Shown here: positions 48,265-58,403 of the stretch, one piece after another
Numbering within the stretch: position 1 is the first letter of the stretch
Layout of the letters: every line of letters begins with the position of its first letter
Assembly: GCF_902498805.1 (NCBI RefSeq)
Contig: NZ_LR701599.1
Coordinates: forward strand, 21,433-85,432
Source of the DNA: Imperialibacter sp. EC-SDR9
GTDB lineage: Bacteria; Bacteroidota; Bacteroidia; Cytophagales; Cyclobacteriaceae
Length of the DNA stretch: 64,000 nucleotides
Direction: 5' to 3'
Position numbers and translations under genes: made by a program
The notes under the pieces: generated by a model
The model's database searches: none
What the model saw: the letters and a program-made list of their open reading frames with translations, nothing else
What the model was told of the DNA's origin: nothing

Positions 48265-50805
48265 ATGAGTCGTTTAGTTGTGTTGGCCCTGGTGGGTTAT
48301 ATAATGGTTTCTTGTGGCGGAAGTCACGAGCAATCTCAAATGCTGGCGGATAGCAAAAACCTTGGAGTAAAACGTTTCAATAATATTACCCTGGAGCTAT
48401 CACTCAAGCCCTTCAAAAAGAATGACAAGCAATATGTTGAAGATGCTTGTAAAGAAATATTTGCTGGCTGGGGCTCATTGGTAAGGCATGCCGACACAGT
48501 GTCGCTCATGCTTTGGACCGCCGACGGTTCGGAGATACTTGATTATAGCGGAAGCCTGGATCAGCGGCTCGAGTGGGCCAGATACATCGGCAACCCAAAC
48601 GCTGAGCACGAAGTCAACTCTGAGCCCGAAAATGAGAATCTTTCAGTTCACCAGCGGGCTTTTACCTATTTGGATGACACACCTGACTTTAACTATGGCG
48701 ACCTGAAATACATAGTAAGCACGCTGAAGCGTGTGGGTGAAACAATGACCGGTAAACCGGTTCGTGTAGGGGCCACTTTTGATCCCGGGCCTGAATTTGC
48801 CAAGTCACCCTTCAAATATGAGAAGCACCCTGAGATATGCATGGGCTCTACCATGGGCTCAAAGACATTTGTGGTCTGCTATTCCACGCTAAATGAAGAT
48901 AGCGATAGTTATGCCGGATTCCCCAATGGGATCAAGCAGGACACACCTTTTGGCACCTTCTTCGGCAGCCAATCGCAACACTTTTTAACCGATCTGGGCT
49001 TCGACTACCTGTGGCTTTCAAACGGCTTCGGCTTTGGTATGGAAACCTGGAGCGCCACGGGAGCCTTATTCGATGGAGAGAAATTCTATCCTGAAAAGTT
49101 CAGCGATGTACAGGAAAAGATAGTCAATTTCTGGACACTATTCAGAGAGCAATGCCCGGATTTCCGCATTGAAACAAGGGGCACCAACCTGTCCACAGGC
49201 ATTGACCTGGCAGCCGATGGTGTCGACCTCAAAAGTATTTACAACGGCGGCTTTAATCTGCTGCCTCCACCAAATTCACCCTGGGCTGCTTTAAACGGCG
49301 ATTTTGGTTTGGAGCTCGCCGGCTACATGTCACGTATAGCTGAGCTTCCCGACGACCGCTACCTGTTCAGGTACTACACTCACGACCCATGGTGGGTGAA
49401 CAGCCCCTGGCTGGATCGCTATGGCAGAGAAGCGCACGATATTTACCTGCCGATGTCAATTTCCACTATCAACAGCAAGGGTGAGGCCATGCTGCCAACC
49501 CATCTTAATTTCCTGACCATTGACGACTCGTATGGCAATATGCCTGTGCAGGTACCGGATGAGGTGACCCCGCACATTCTACAGGCCAGAAGAAACGCTC
49601 CCGATCAGGCGGGGCCCGTGGTTTGGGTGTATCCTTTTGACGAATACCATGAATGGGCCTCTGTGCAGCCCGAAAGGTTGCCAGAGATCTACTATGGTGA
49701 TTGGTTTATTCGCCAGGCTATCAATGAAGGCTTTCCTATGAACACGGTTGTGTCTACCGGAAACTTCAGCCAGATCAGAAAAGATGGAAAACCAACTTTT
49801 GATGAATCCGTGCTGGTGACAATTGTCCCCGACGCAGGCAGTGAATTGGAGCAACAGTTAATGGCCTTTGTGAAAGCAGGGGGGCAGATGATGATTTACG
49901 GCCCGGTGGGAAATGGAAGCAAGGAATTCCTCGACTTTATGAATATAAAGACTGAAGAGCCACTTTCAGGTGAATTTGCGGTGCAAATGGCTATCAACGG
50001 AGATAAAATAGAAGCTAAGTCGCCTATGGTAATGCAACATCCTGCTGATCTGTCTGGCGGAGGGATAGAAACGATGGTCGCTGCCAAGGATAATTCTACA
50101 AAGGTACTGGCACAGGTAGTTCAGAATGGACAAAAGCGTGACGCTGTGGTATACAGGCAAAACCCGGATTGGAAGGGAGGAGCAATCTGCTATGTCCGTG
50201 GCACCAATTCTGTGTCATACAAAGGCGGTCACTTGTTGACTCCGGATGATTCGGAGAAATGGTTTTCAGGGCCCTCTTTGATGCGATTTGGTCTGGGTAA
50301 ATTGGGTTACTCAATCGCCTACGACAAAAGTAGCGGAGGCATAAAGGACCCTATCAACTGCATTTCAAGGCACAACAATTCCTTCTTCTTCTCGGGCTAC
50401 CTCCCTAATCTGACGGTGGAACAAGCATTCAAGTTTCCTCAAGGTGCCCCCATCATCATTGGTTGGGAAACAGAACTGAAAAATGGAGCATCTACCTATA
50501 GGTTTCCAAAGTCATTTTTCGAAGAGAGCAGATTCTTCGTGGAGCAGGAAGATGGCGTGATTTCGTGCTTTGACATTCCCCTGGCGACGAAAGGCACTAA
50601 GCGTCGAATTCAATTGACTGGTTTGAAAAATGCGAAGGTTCGGTTTTATCCGCCCACAGGGGTTGAAGGCGAATCGGTGAAAGTGGTTTTGAACTCCAGT
50701 TACCCATTTGGTAAAGGAGAGTTGGAAGGGCAGAGCGAAGAAAAGCTTGGTGGAGATTACTATCTGTATGAAAATGTAACTGGTCAAATGGTTGTGTCAT
50801 GGTAA
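48265..50805 (+). CDS. Large PUL lipoprotein, unassigned; candidate glycoside hydrolase
   Basis: An 846-residue lipoprotein (VGYIMVSCGG). I cannot place it in a known family. Residues ~35-400 look like an alpha/beta barrel: RFNNITLELSLKPFKKND, VRVGATFDPGPEFA, DLGFDYLWLSNGFGFGMETW, FRIETRGTNLSTGIDLAADG, YLFRYYTHDPWWVNSPWLDRY and FDEYHEWASV. Residues ~505-590 resemble a glutamine-amidotransferase-like domain as found in GH42-type enzymes (FVKAGGQMMIYGPVGN). The C-terminal ~100 residues are a beta domain. Several acidic residues in the barrel (the PEFA and GMETW Glu) could be catalytic, but this is a guess. It overlaps the sulfatase gene by seven bases. The Cys is followed by GGSHE. Confidence 0.6.
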   Translation: MSRLVVLALVGYIMVSCGGSHEQSQMLADSKNLGVKRFNNITLELSLKPFKKNDKQYVEDACKEIFAGWGSLVRHADTVSLMLWTADGSEILDYSGSLDQRLEWARYIGNPNAEHEVNSEPENENLSVHQRAFTYLDDTPDFNYGDLKYIVSTLKRVGETMTGKPVRVGATFDPGPEFAKSPFKYEKHPEICMGSTMGSKTFVVCYSTLNEDSDSYAGFPNGIKQDTPFGTFFGSQSQHFLTDLGFDYLWLSNGFGFGMETWSATGALFDGEKFYPEKFSDVQEKIVNFWTLFREQCPDFRIETRGTNLSTGIDLAADGVDLKSIYNGGFNLLPPPNSPWAALNGDFGLELAGYMSRIAELPDDRYLFRYYTHDPWWVNSPWLDRYGREAHDIYLPMSISTINSKGEAMLPTHLNFLTIDDSYGNMPVQVPDEVTPHILQARRNAPDQAGPVVWVYPFDEYHEWASVQPERLPEIYYGDWFIRQAINEGFPMNTVVSTGNFSQIRKDGKPTFDESVLVTIVPDAGSELEQQLMAFVKAGGQMMIYGPVGNGSKEFLDFMNIKTEEPLSGEFAVQMAINGDKIEAKSPMVMQHPADLSGGGIETMVAAKDNSTKVLAQVVQNGQKRDAVVYRQNPDWKGGAICYVRGTNSVSYKGGHLLTPDDSEKWFSGPSLMRFGLGKLGYSIAYDKSSGGIKDPINCISRHNNSFFFSGYLPNLTVEQAFKFPQGAPIIIGWETELKNGASTYRFPKSFFEESRFFVEQEDGVISCFDIPLATKGTKRRIQLTGLKNAKVRFYPPTGVEGESVKVVLNSSYPFGKGELEGQSEEKLGGDYYLYENVTGQMVVSW

Positions 50806-52247
50806 AAAACAATTTATACAAATATTACTTAGCGCTACTGGAAACAATAGCTGGCCTGCTTGTAGCCGTTGGGCTGTTACTGCTTTTCACTTTCGCAGTG
50901 AGTGGTTGTACTCAAACGAGAAAAAGGGATGAAGCTGCTAAGCGCCCGAGCGTTATTGTTATTCTCACTGATCAGCACAACCCGAATGCGATAAGTGCCC
51001 ATGGCAATAAGTACTTGAGCACACCAAATCTCGACTACCTGGTCAACAATGGAATAAGTTTCTCGAATTCATATTGCACAACGCCTGTTTGTGGCCCGTC
51101 CCGCAGCAGTCTTATCACCGGTTTGATGCCTCATAACACCGGCGTCGATTACAACGGTGATTCAATGAAGGACGGAGTCAAAAACCTGGGTGAAATCCTT
51201 AGCACCGAAGGATACGAAACGGTGTGGGCAGGCAAATGGCATATCCCCGGCTCTTATCCTCAACGGAAAGATATCGACACGCTGGCGGGGTTCAAGGTTA
51301 TCGACTTTTATGAAAATGATAAGCCCTGGGATTTGGGTGCCGATACCGACGGGCCTTTGGCGGACGCTACGGCAGAATATATCCAGCAATACAACGGAGA
51401 GAAACCATTGCTGATGTACGTGCAGTTTCACAATCCCCACGACATCTGCCATTTTCCAAGGAAGCCGGAGAACTACCCCAATGTTGGGCCGGATGTAGAA
51501 CTCCCACCGCTGCCTGCTAATCATGAGATCGATCCGAATGAGCCTGAAATGATAGCGAACAGCAGATTCCGTGACCACTACGGCGACGAACTCTTGCTTT
51601 CGCAAGACAATGACGAAACCCGCTGGAGAAACTACCTGTGGTACTATTATCGCAACACCGAAATGGTGGATACCGAAATAGGAAAGGTGCTTGATGCACT
51701 GAGAGCCAAGGGAATGGATGAAAACACCATCATTGTCGTCAGCAGCGATCACGGCGATGGCATGACGGAGAAGAAATGGGCAGCTAAGTTGTCGTTGTAC
51801 GACGGGCCTGCCAAAGTGCCGTTTGTGGTGTACTACAAAGACAAAGTGAAGGCAACTGGTGTTGACAATCAGCTGGTAGTGTCAGGTGCCGATGTGGTGC
51901 CAACCATTCTCGACTATATCGGTGTAACCAGCAATATAGCATTCGATGGAGTCAGCCGCAGACCCTATATAGATTCAAATAAATATGACTCTGCCGACTT
52001 TGTAGTGACAGAGCTGGCTGTCGATCCATTTGATAAATCACTCACCGGCCGAATGATCCGCAACGGCCGCTATAAATACAATTATTATTCGAAGGGAGAG
52101 CGAAATGAGGAGCTCTTTGATATGGTAAGCGATCCGCTGGAAATGAATAATCTGGCAGGGGATGAGGAGTATTTGGCTGTGAAGGCGCAATTGAAGGGCC
52201 AGCTAAGGGAGAGACTAGCGGAAACAAAAGATCCCTTTCAGCTATGA
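50799..52247 (+). CDS. S1-family sulfatase
   Basis: A 482-residue formylglycine sulfatase. Its N-terminus has a membrane segment and a possible lipobox Cys37 (FTFAVSGC). Metal residues in ILTDQHNPN (Asp58) come first; TTPVCGPSRSSLITG holds Cys98 of the C-x-P-S-R motif that is converted to formylglycine; SSDHGDGM provides the second metal pair; the C-terminal GRYKYNYYSKGERNEELFDM is typical of S1 sulfatases. It would remove sulfate from the polysaccharide. No sulfatase-maturing enzyme is encoded here. The ATG overlaps the preceding gene end (ATGGTAA). The target residue (rhamnose 3-sulfate, for example) cannot be told. Confidence 0.92.
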   Translation: MVKNNLYKYYLALLETIAGLLVAVGLLLLFTFAVSGCTQTRKRDEAAKRPSVIVILTDQHNPNAISAHGNKYLSTPNLDYLVNNGISFSNSYCTTPVCGPSRSSLITGLMPHNTGVDYNGDSMKDGVKNLGEILSTEGYETVWAGKWHIPGSYPQRKDIDTLAGFKVIDFYENDKPWDLGADTDGPLADATAEYIQQYNGEKPLLMYVQFHNPHDICHFPRKPENYPNVGPDVELPPLPANHEIDPNEPEMIANSRFRDHYGDELLLSQDNDETRWRNYLWYYYRNTEMVDTEIGKVLDALRAKGMDENTIIVVSSDHGDGMTEKKWAAKLSLYDGPAKVPFVVYYKDKVKATGVDNQLVVSGADVVPTILDYIGVTSNIAFDGVSRRPYIDSNKYDSADFVVTELAVDPFDKSLTGRMIRNGRYKYNYYSKGERNEELFDMVSDPLEMNNLAGDEEYLAVKAQLKGQLRERLAETKDPFQL

Positions 52248-52458
52248 TCCGGTAGCAATGGATAATGGCGTCTTTTAAAGAGTAAACTACTAGCTCCTGA
52301 TCGTGAGCCTTTCGTTGGTAGCCAGTACTAATTCAACCGCCGGCGGAAGTGGGACCAAAAGTGCGCTGGTGGTTGAATGGACATACAGATACAGTTTGTC
52401 TTTAAAGAAATCACGGCTTCCTAAACAGAGTCGGTTTGAATTATACACATACACTACT

Positions 52459-55386
52459 ATGAAAACACGCTTTTCGACATTTATTGCCCTCGGATTATTC
52501 GTTTACCTGCAATGCAATTTTGCCGTTGGGCAAAGTGCATCTGCTTATGAGCAGGTCAAGTCATCGTTTCAATCTCCACCGCAAGGCGCCCGACCCAAGG
52601 TTTACTGGTGGTGGCTCAACGGAAACGTGGACAGCGTTAGGGTGAAAGAAGAAATAGCTGCCATGGACAGGGCTGGGCTTTCTGGTTTCGATCTCTTTGA
52701 AACGGGTGTACCTCCGGTAGACACAATGGTTGAAGCAGGCCCGGCATTTCTAAGCAAGGAGTCCCTCAAGGTTATCAAGGTGGCGTTGGATGAAGCTAAG
52801 AAAAGGAATATGGACGTGGGCTTTAACATGGCCAGCAGCTGGAATGCTGGTGGCACGTGGGTAACTCCCGAAAATTCCGCTAAGTCCATTTATGATTCGA
52901 GAATAGAGGTAAAGGGCAAGTTGGGGGGCAATATAAAGCTCCCGTTCCCTCAGATTTCAAAAATCGATGCAGCTGGAAAAACGAGGGTAATCCAGTACCA
53001 GCGAAATGGGAAGCCAGTGTTTTACCAGGAAGTGGCCGTAGTGGCGATACCGTTGAAAAATGGAAAGCCTGACTGGGATCCGGCAAAGATCGTTGATGTC
53101 TCCAGCCAGTTTGATCCGGAAAGTGAAAAATTGAACTGGACACTGACAGGCGACTGGGAGGTGCACCGCTACATCTGCTCCAACTCAGGCGAGCAGTTGA
53201 AGCGACCAAGTAAGTACTCCTCCGGTCCTATTATCGACCATTTCGACGCACAGGCCACCGAAGCGCATTTTCTTCATATTATCAATGTGCTGACAGGGGA
53301 AATGGGCGACTTGAGGAACACTGCCCTGAAAAGTCTCTACCTGGCTAGCTATGAGGCCACCGGCTTTACATGGACGACCACGTTGCCAGATGTTTTCAAG
53401 ACACTCACCGGCTACGAAATAAATACATTCCTGCCCGTGCTCCTTAATCAGTCGTCCTTCGGGAAAGGAGTCGTTGAAAAGTTTATGAAAGATTATCAAC
53501 GGACATTGTCGGAGTTGATGATCACCAATTTTTATAAGAAAGCGAGGGAAGTAGCCAACGCACATGGTCTGAAAATCAACTCTGAAGCAGGAGGGCCTGG
53601 TATGCCAATGCATAATGTTCCCGCTGAGCCTCTCAAGGCGCTCGGTGCACTCGACCTTCCCCGTGGTGAATTTTGGATCAACTACAATGCTTACAATGAC
53701 CAGGGAGTAGATTTTCTGCGGGTCGTGAAGGAAGTGTCCTCCGCTTCCCATATCTACGGCAGGGGCATCGTGGAAGAGGAAGCCTTCACCTCATCTTTGA
53801 ACTGGCAGGAGGGGCCGTTCGATATGAAGCCAACCGGCGACCGGGCTTTCTGCGAGGGCATGAACAGGGTGGTGATTCACGGGTTTAGCCACAACCCTTC
53901 AGGCATCGGTTATCCAGGCATCGTTTATCATGCAGGCACACATTTCAACGATAAAAGGATATGGCACCCGAAAATACGGCCTTTCACTGACTATCTGGCC
54001 AGGGTTTCTGCGGTGTTCCAGCAGACGGATTTTGTAGCCGATGTGCTTTACTACTACGGAGATGCGGTACCGAACTATGCAGGGCCAAAAAATGGCCGCT
54101 TCATGGCTGGTCTGGGCTACGACTATGATGTCATCAATACTGAGATTCTTTTACAGCTGAAAGTGAAGGGTGGAAAGCTTGTATTGCCTACGGGTGGTCA
54201 GTACAACCTATTGGCGCTGGAGGATGAAGGAGACATTAACCCCGCAGTGTTGCTGAAAATAGACGAGCTGGTGAGTGCTGGAGCTACTATCACCGGAGCC
54301 AAACCGAAAAAAGTATCGGACAGGCCAGGCGGAACACCAGCCATGGCTGCTATGATTGATAAAGTTTGGAATCAAAATTCAAAGGCGAAAGTAGTGGCCG
54401 GAAAGCAGCCATCCGAAGTGTTGCAGGCCAACAACATTGGCCCTGATATCAACTATTCGGATATAGCGCTCAATACGCTCGACTACATTCACTACAACAA
54501 GAATGGCCTGGACTTTTACTTCGTGAGAAACACCACTGATGAATGGGTGTCAAGGGAGATCGGCTTCAGGCAGCAGGCCAGGGTGCCGGAGATATGGGAT
54601 CCTATCAACGGTTCAATTTCCTCGGCAACCATCTACAATCAGAGCGGGCAATATATTCAACTGCCAGTTTCGCTTCCACCCATGGGATCAACTTTTGTGG
54701 TCTTTAAGCCGGGAAAACCAGATCAGAAGTTCTCAAAAATAGCAGGGAGTCAACAGCATCCACCCATGCTCAACTACACGCCCGAAGGAGTGTTTGTGAT
54801 GGAAACGGGTGCCTTTGAAGTAAAAAAGCAAGACCAGTCTTCATCTCTTGTTAATAATGTACATGTTAAAAACTTAACCGGAGCCTGGGAAGTATTCTTT
54901 TCTCCGGAATGGGGTGGGCCTGAAAGGAGGCTGTTCCCGGAGCTGAGCTCCTGGACAGACTCTGAGGAAGAGAGCATAAAATACTATTCGGGGATGGCCA
55001 GGTACAAAAAGCCATTCTATCATGACGTTAATGCAACGCTCATGAAAGACCAGCGGGTGTTTCTCGACCTTGGCGACCTTTCAAAAGTAGGTGAAGTGTG
55101 GCTCAACGGAGAACCGCTGGGAATCACCTGGGTAAAGCCCTACCGGTTCGATATTACCGACAAACTTAAAGCAGGCAACAACCTCGTGGAGGTAGAAATT
55201 GCCAACGTTTGGGCCAATCGCATCATAGGAGATGCCCGGACGGAGGGAAAGGACTACACTTATTCCAACGTGCTAACAACGACAGTAGTAGGGTTTGGCA
55301 GGCAGCGATTTTCCTGGGAAGAAGCCCCGTTGGTAGAATCAGGCTTGCTGGGGCCCGTGCGATTGATTACTGTGAGTCCGCTATAA
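52459..55386 (+). CDS. GH106 family alpha-L-rhamnosidase, paralogue 1
   Basis: A 975-residue secreted enzyme. A GTG at 52303 keeps the frame open, but the ATG at 52459 opens the signal peptide (MKTRFSTFIALGLFVYLQC) and gives exactly the length of paralogue 2. The GH106 signature is near the N-terminus: KVYWWWLNGNVDSVRVKEEI and GFDLFETG. The block IYGRGIVEEEAFTS (~430) has conserved Glu likely in the active site, and FSHNPSGIGYPGIVYHAGTH is conserved in all three copies. The last ~150 residues (GAWEVFFSPEWGGPERRLF to the end) are a galactose-binding-like beta-sandwich. GH106 enzymes release L-rhamnose from pectins, ulvan-type and other glycans. It lies 211 bp after the sulfatase. Confidence 0.9.
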   Translation: MKTRFSTFIALGLFVYLQCNFAVGQSASAYEQVKSSFQSPPQGARPKVYWWWLNGNVDSVRVKEEIAAMDRAGLSGFDLFETGVPPVDTMVEAGPAFLSKESLKVIKVALDEAKKRNMDVGFNMASSWNAGGTWVTPENSAKSIYDSRIEVKGKLGGNIKLPFPQISKIDAAGKTRVIQYQRNGKPVFYQEVAVVAIPLKNGKPDWDPAKIVDVSSQFDPESEKLNWTLTGDWEVHRYICSNSGEQLKRPSKYSSGPIIDHFDAQATEAHFLHIINVLTGEMGDLRNTALKSLYLASYEATGFTWTTTLPDVFKTLTGYEINTFLPVLLNQSSFGKGVVEKFMKDYQRTLSELMITNFYKKAREVANAHGLKINSEAGGPGMPMHNVPAEPLKALGALDLPRGEFWINYNAYNDQGVDFLRVVKEVSSASHIYGRGIVEEEAFTSSLNWQEGPFDMKPTGDRAFCEGMNRVVIHGFSHNPSGIGYPGIVYHAGTHFNDKRIWHPKIRPFTDYLARVSAVFQQTDFVADVLYYYGDAVPNYAGPKNGRFMAGLGYDYDVINTEILLQLKVKGGKLVLPTGGQYNLLALEDEGDINPAVLLKIDELVSAGATITGAKPKKVSDRPGGTPAMAAMIDKVWNQNSKAKVVAGKQPSEVLQANNIGPDINYSDIALNTLDYIHYNKNGLDFYFVRNTTDEWVSREIGFRQQARVPEIWDPINGSISSATIYNQSGQYIQLPVSLPPMGSTFVVFKPGKPDQKFSKIAGSQQHPPMLNYTPEGVFVMETGAFEVKKQDQSSSLVNNVHVKNLTGAWEVFFSPEWGGPERRLFPELSSWTDSEEESIKYYSGMARYKKPFYHDVNATLMKDQRVFLDLGDLSKVGEVWLNGEPLGITWVKPYRFDITDKLKAGNNLVEVEIANVWANRIIGDARTEGKDYTYSNVLTTTVVGFGRQRFSWEEAPLVESGLLGPVRLITVSPL

Positions 55387-55452
55387 CAGGTAAAAAATGA
55401 AGCAGTTGATTGAAATACTTACCCGATTCAGGAATCTAACATACGCTATATC

Positions 55453-58380
55453 ATGAAGACACTCTTTTCTCTACTTATTGCTGTTGGAGCTTTGATTTGC
55501 CTTTCTTTCGATCAGGCCATTGCCCAAAACGCACCATCTTATGACCAACTAAAGGAAGGGTTCAAGTCGCCGCCTCCCGGGGCCAGGCCAAAAGTGTACT
55601 TCTGGTGGCTAAATGGCAATGTCGACACCGTTCGGGTCAAGGAAGAAATTGCAGCGATGGACCGGGGAGGCATTTCTGGCTTCGATATTTTTGAGATTGG
55701 CGTTCGTCAAACTGACGACATGGTGGCACCCGGCCCGGCTTTTTTGAGCGACGAGTCACTCAAGTCAATACGAGTAGCCTTGCTGGAGGCCAAAAAACGC
55801 AATATGGATGTTGGTCTGAATTTGGCCAGCAGCTGGAATGCGGGCGGCGCCTGGACTACACCGGAGAATTCGGCTAAGTCGATATATTTTTCAAGCCTTG
55901 ATGTAAAAGGGAAGTCGGGTGGAACTGTAAAACTCCCGTTCCCTGAGGTACCTGCAAAAGATGCGAGAGGCAGGGCAAAAGCCATTGAATTTCAGAAGAA
56001 CGGCAGACCTGTTTTTTACACCGAGGTGGCTATAGTGGGTATTCCGATGGAAAATGGACAGCCCGTTTGGGATCCGGCAAAGTTCGTTGATTTGACGTCA
56101 AAGTTTGATGCCAAAAGTGACAAGCTGACCTGGGATTTGTCGGGTGACTGGCTGGTGCACCGCTACATCTGCTCCAATTCTGGCGAGCAATTGAAGCTGC
56201 CCAGCAAGAATTCTGTTGGCCCTATCATCGACCACTTTGATGCACAGGCCACCGAAGCCCATTTCATGTACATCATTGGCCGCATTCAGGAAGCTATGGG
56301 CAATGACCTGACCAAGACAGCCCTGAAAAGCCTTTACCTGGCGAGCTACGAAGCGACAGGCTTTGTTTGGACAACCACACTGCCGGAGGTTTTCAAGGAA
56401 CTCAACGGATATGAGATCAATAAATACCTGCCGGTACTTTTCAATGAGGAAAACTTCAGCGAAGAGGTGGTGAGCAAGTTCAAAAAGGATCGCCAGCGCA
56501 CTTTGTCAGAATTAATGATCACCAATTTTTATAAAAAGGCGAAAGAGATATCAAACAAGTATGGATTGAAGATCAATTCTGAATCGGGTGGCCCGGGCTT
56601 GCCTTTGCACAACGTGCCGGTTGAACCACTTAAATCGCTGGGAGCTTTGGACTTGCCGAGAGGGGAGTATTGGATTCATCACGACCGGTTCAATGAGCAG
56701 GGAATTGATATTTTGAGAATGGTGAAAGAAGTTTCGGCCGCATCGCACATTTATGGGCGGGGTATTGTGGAAGAAGAGGCTTTTACCTCCTTCAAACACT
56801 GGCAGGAAGGGCCGTTCGATATGAAGCCCTCCGGCGACAGGGCTTTTGCAGAAGGAATGAACAGGGTTGTGGTGCACGGCTTTAGCCATAACCCGGCGGG
56901 CTACGGTTACCCGGGCATTGTGTATCATGCAGGCACGCACTTCAACGATAGAAGGGTGTGGTTCTCCAAAGTCAGGCCTTTCAACGACTACCTTGGCCGC
57001 ATTTCATTTGTGTTGCAGCAGACCGACTTCTTTGCAGACGTGCTGTACTACTATGGCGACGCTATCCCCAATTATGCAGGGCACAAAAACAGCCGTTTTA
57101 TGGTTGCCCCTGGCTATGACTATGAGCTCACCAACACCGAAATACTATTACAGGCATCGGTCAAAAATGGAAAAGTGGTGCTGCCAACCGGTGCTGCGTT
57201 TAGTGTGTTGGCACTGGAGGACGAGGGAGAGATCAATCCCCAGGTACTACAAAAGATTGACGAGCTGGTTCGTGCCGGAGCCAGGGTGACTGGTGCTAAG
57301 CCTAAGAAAGTATCCGACATTCCTGGCCGCACTGAGGCGATGAATGCTACCCTTAATAAACTTTGGGGTGCCGGGAGTCAAAGAGTACTCAACCAGCAGC
57401 CAGTGACCGTGCTGGAGACGCTTGGTTTAGGGCCAGACATAGATTATGTGGACAGAACGGCTAACACGCTCGACTATATTCACTATAACAAAGCGGGGCT
57501 GGATTTCTACTTTGTAAGAAATACCACCGATCAATGGGTGTCGAGAGAGATAGGGTTCAGACAGCAGGGCAAAGTGCCCGAGATTTGGGATCCGGTATCT
57601 GGCTCGGTGTTGCCCGTTACCATTTATCGGCAAGATGGGAGCTACATCAAGCTGCCATTGTCGTTGGCGCCCTACGGTTCAGCGTTCATCACCTTCAAAC
57701 AAGGAAAAAGCACGGCCAAATTTGACCAATTGAATAGCCGGGGACTTTTCCCTCCCTTACTGGATTACACAGCCAACGGTATTTTGCTGATGGAGGATGG
57801 CTTATTCGAGGCTACCAAAGCAGGGCAGTCTACCCCGGTAACAAATATCACGAAGCATCAACCGATCAGCGGGGCCTGGGAAGTGTTTTTCTCACAGGAA
57901 TGGGGAGGTCCTGAGCGGATAATATATCCCGAATTAGTCTCGTGGACTGAATCCGACATCGAAGGTGTCAAATACTATTCTGGCAATGCAAAATATAAGA
58001 AGACCTTTCAGTACGACATCAACGCATCATCTATGAAAAACCAACGAGTGTTGCTTGATCTGGGCGACCTGTCAAAAATAGGGGAGGTATGGTTGAATGG
58101 TACATCACTCGGCATTGCGTGGACAAAGCCTTACAGGTTCGATGTAACTGATCTTTTGAAACCAGCCGACAATGTGCTGGAGATAGAAATTGCCAACACC
58201 TGGTCGAACAGGATCACTGGGGATGCGCAGACCGAAGGCAAGGACTACACCTTCACAAATGTTGAAATTACCGACGTATATGGCCTAAACAAGATCAAAA
58301 CTCCATGGGTGGATGTGCCACTAATCAAGTCGGGCTTGCTGGGCCCTGTCCAATTGATCACTGTCAGTCCGAAAGAGTAA
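55453..58380 (+). CDS. GH106 family alpha-L-rhamnosidase, paralogue 2
   Basis: A 975-residue enzyme, closely similar to paralogue 1 along its full length (for example KVYFWWLNGNVDTVRVKEEI and IYGRGIVEEEAFTSFKHWQ). Signal peptide MKTLFSLLIAVGALICLSF with cleavage near AIAQN, so it is periplasmic. The VEEEAFTS Glu and the FSHNPAGYGYPGIVYHAGTH block are kept. Clear differences from paralogue 1 include WF in place of WW in the first motif and NSRFMVAPGYDYELTN, which may change the substrate pocket. It begins 66 bp after paralogue 1 and ends 23 bp before paralogue 3. Confidence 0.9.
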   Translation: MKTLFSLLIAVGALICLSFDQAIAQNAPSYDQLKEGFKSPPPGARPKVYFWWLNGNVDTVRVKEEIAAMDRGGISGFDIFEIGVRQTDDMVAPGPAFLSDESLKSIRVALLEAKKRNMDVGLNLASSWNAGGAWTTPENSAKSIYFSSLDVKGKSGGTVKLPFPEVPAKDARGRAKAIEFQKNGRPVFYTEVAIVGIPMENGQPVWDPAKFVDLTSKFDAKSDKLTWDLSGDWLVHRYICSNSGEQLKLPSKNSVGPIIDHFDAQATEAHFMYIIGRIQEAMGNDLTKTALKSLYLASYEATGFVWTTTLPEVFKELNGYEINKYLPVLFNEENFSEEVVSKFKKDRQRTLSELMITNFYKKAKEISNKYGLKINSESGGPGLPLHNVPVEPLKSLGALDLPRGEYWIHHDRFNEQGIDILRMVKEVSAASHIYGRGIVEEEAFTSFKHWQEGPFDMKPSGDRAFAEGMNRVVVHGFSHNPAGYGYPGIVYHAGTHFNDRRVWFSKVRPFNDYLGRISFVLQQTDFFADVLYYYGDAIPNYAGHKNSRFMVAPGYDYELTNTEILLQASVKNGKVVLPTGAAFSVLALEDEGEINPQVLQKIDELVRAGARVTGAKPKKVSDIPGRTEAMNATLNKLWGAGSQRVLNQQPVTVLETLGLGPDIDYVDRTANTLDYIHYNKAGLDFYFVRNTTDQWVSREIGFRQQGKVPEIWDPVSGSVLPVTIYRQDGSYIKLPLSLAPYGSAFITFKQGKSTAKFDQLNSRGLFPPLLDYTANGILLMEDGLFEATKAGQSTPVTNITKHQPISGAWEVFFSQEWGGPERIIYPELVSWTESDIEGVKYYSGNAKYKKTFQYDINASSMKNQRVLLDLGDLSKIGEVWLNGTSLGIAWTKPYRFDVTDLLKPADNVLEIEIANTWSNRITGDAQTEGKDYTFTNVEITDVYGLNKIKTPWVDVPLIKSGLLGPVQLITVSPKE

Positions 58381-58403
58381 CCACTTACCAAAAGTAAACC
58401 ATC

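Noticed and set aside
52303..52458. GTG-initiated N-terminal extension of the first GH106 gene
   Set aside because: 52 extra residues without signal-peptide character; the ATG at 52459 opens a clear signal peptide and gives the same length as paralogue 2.
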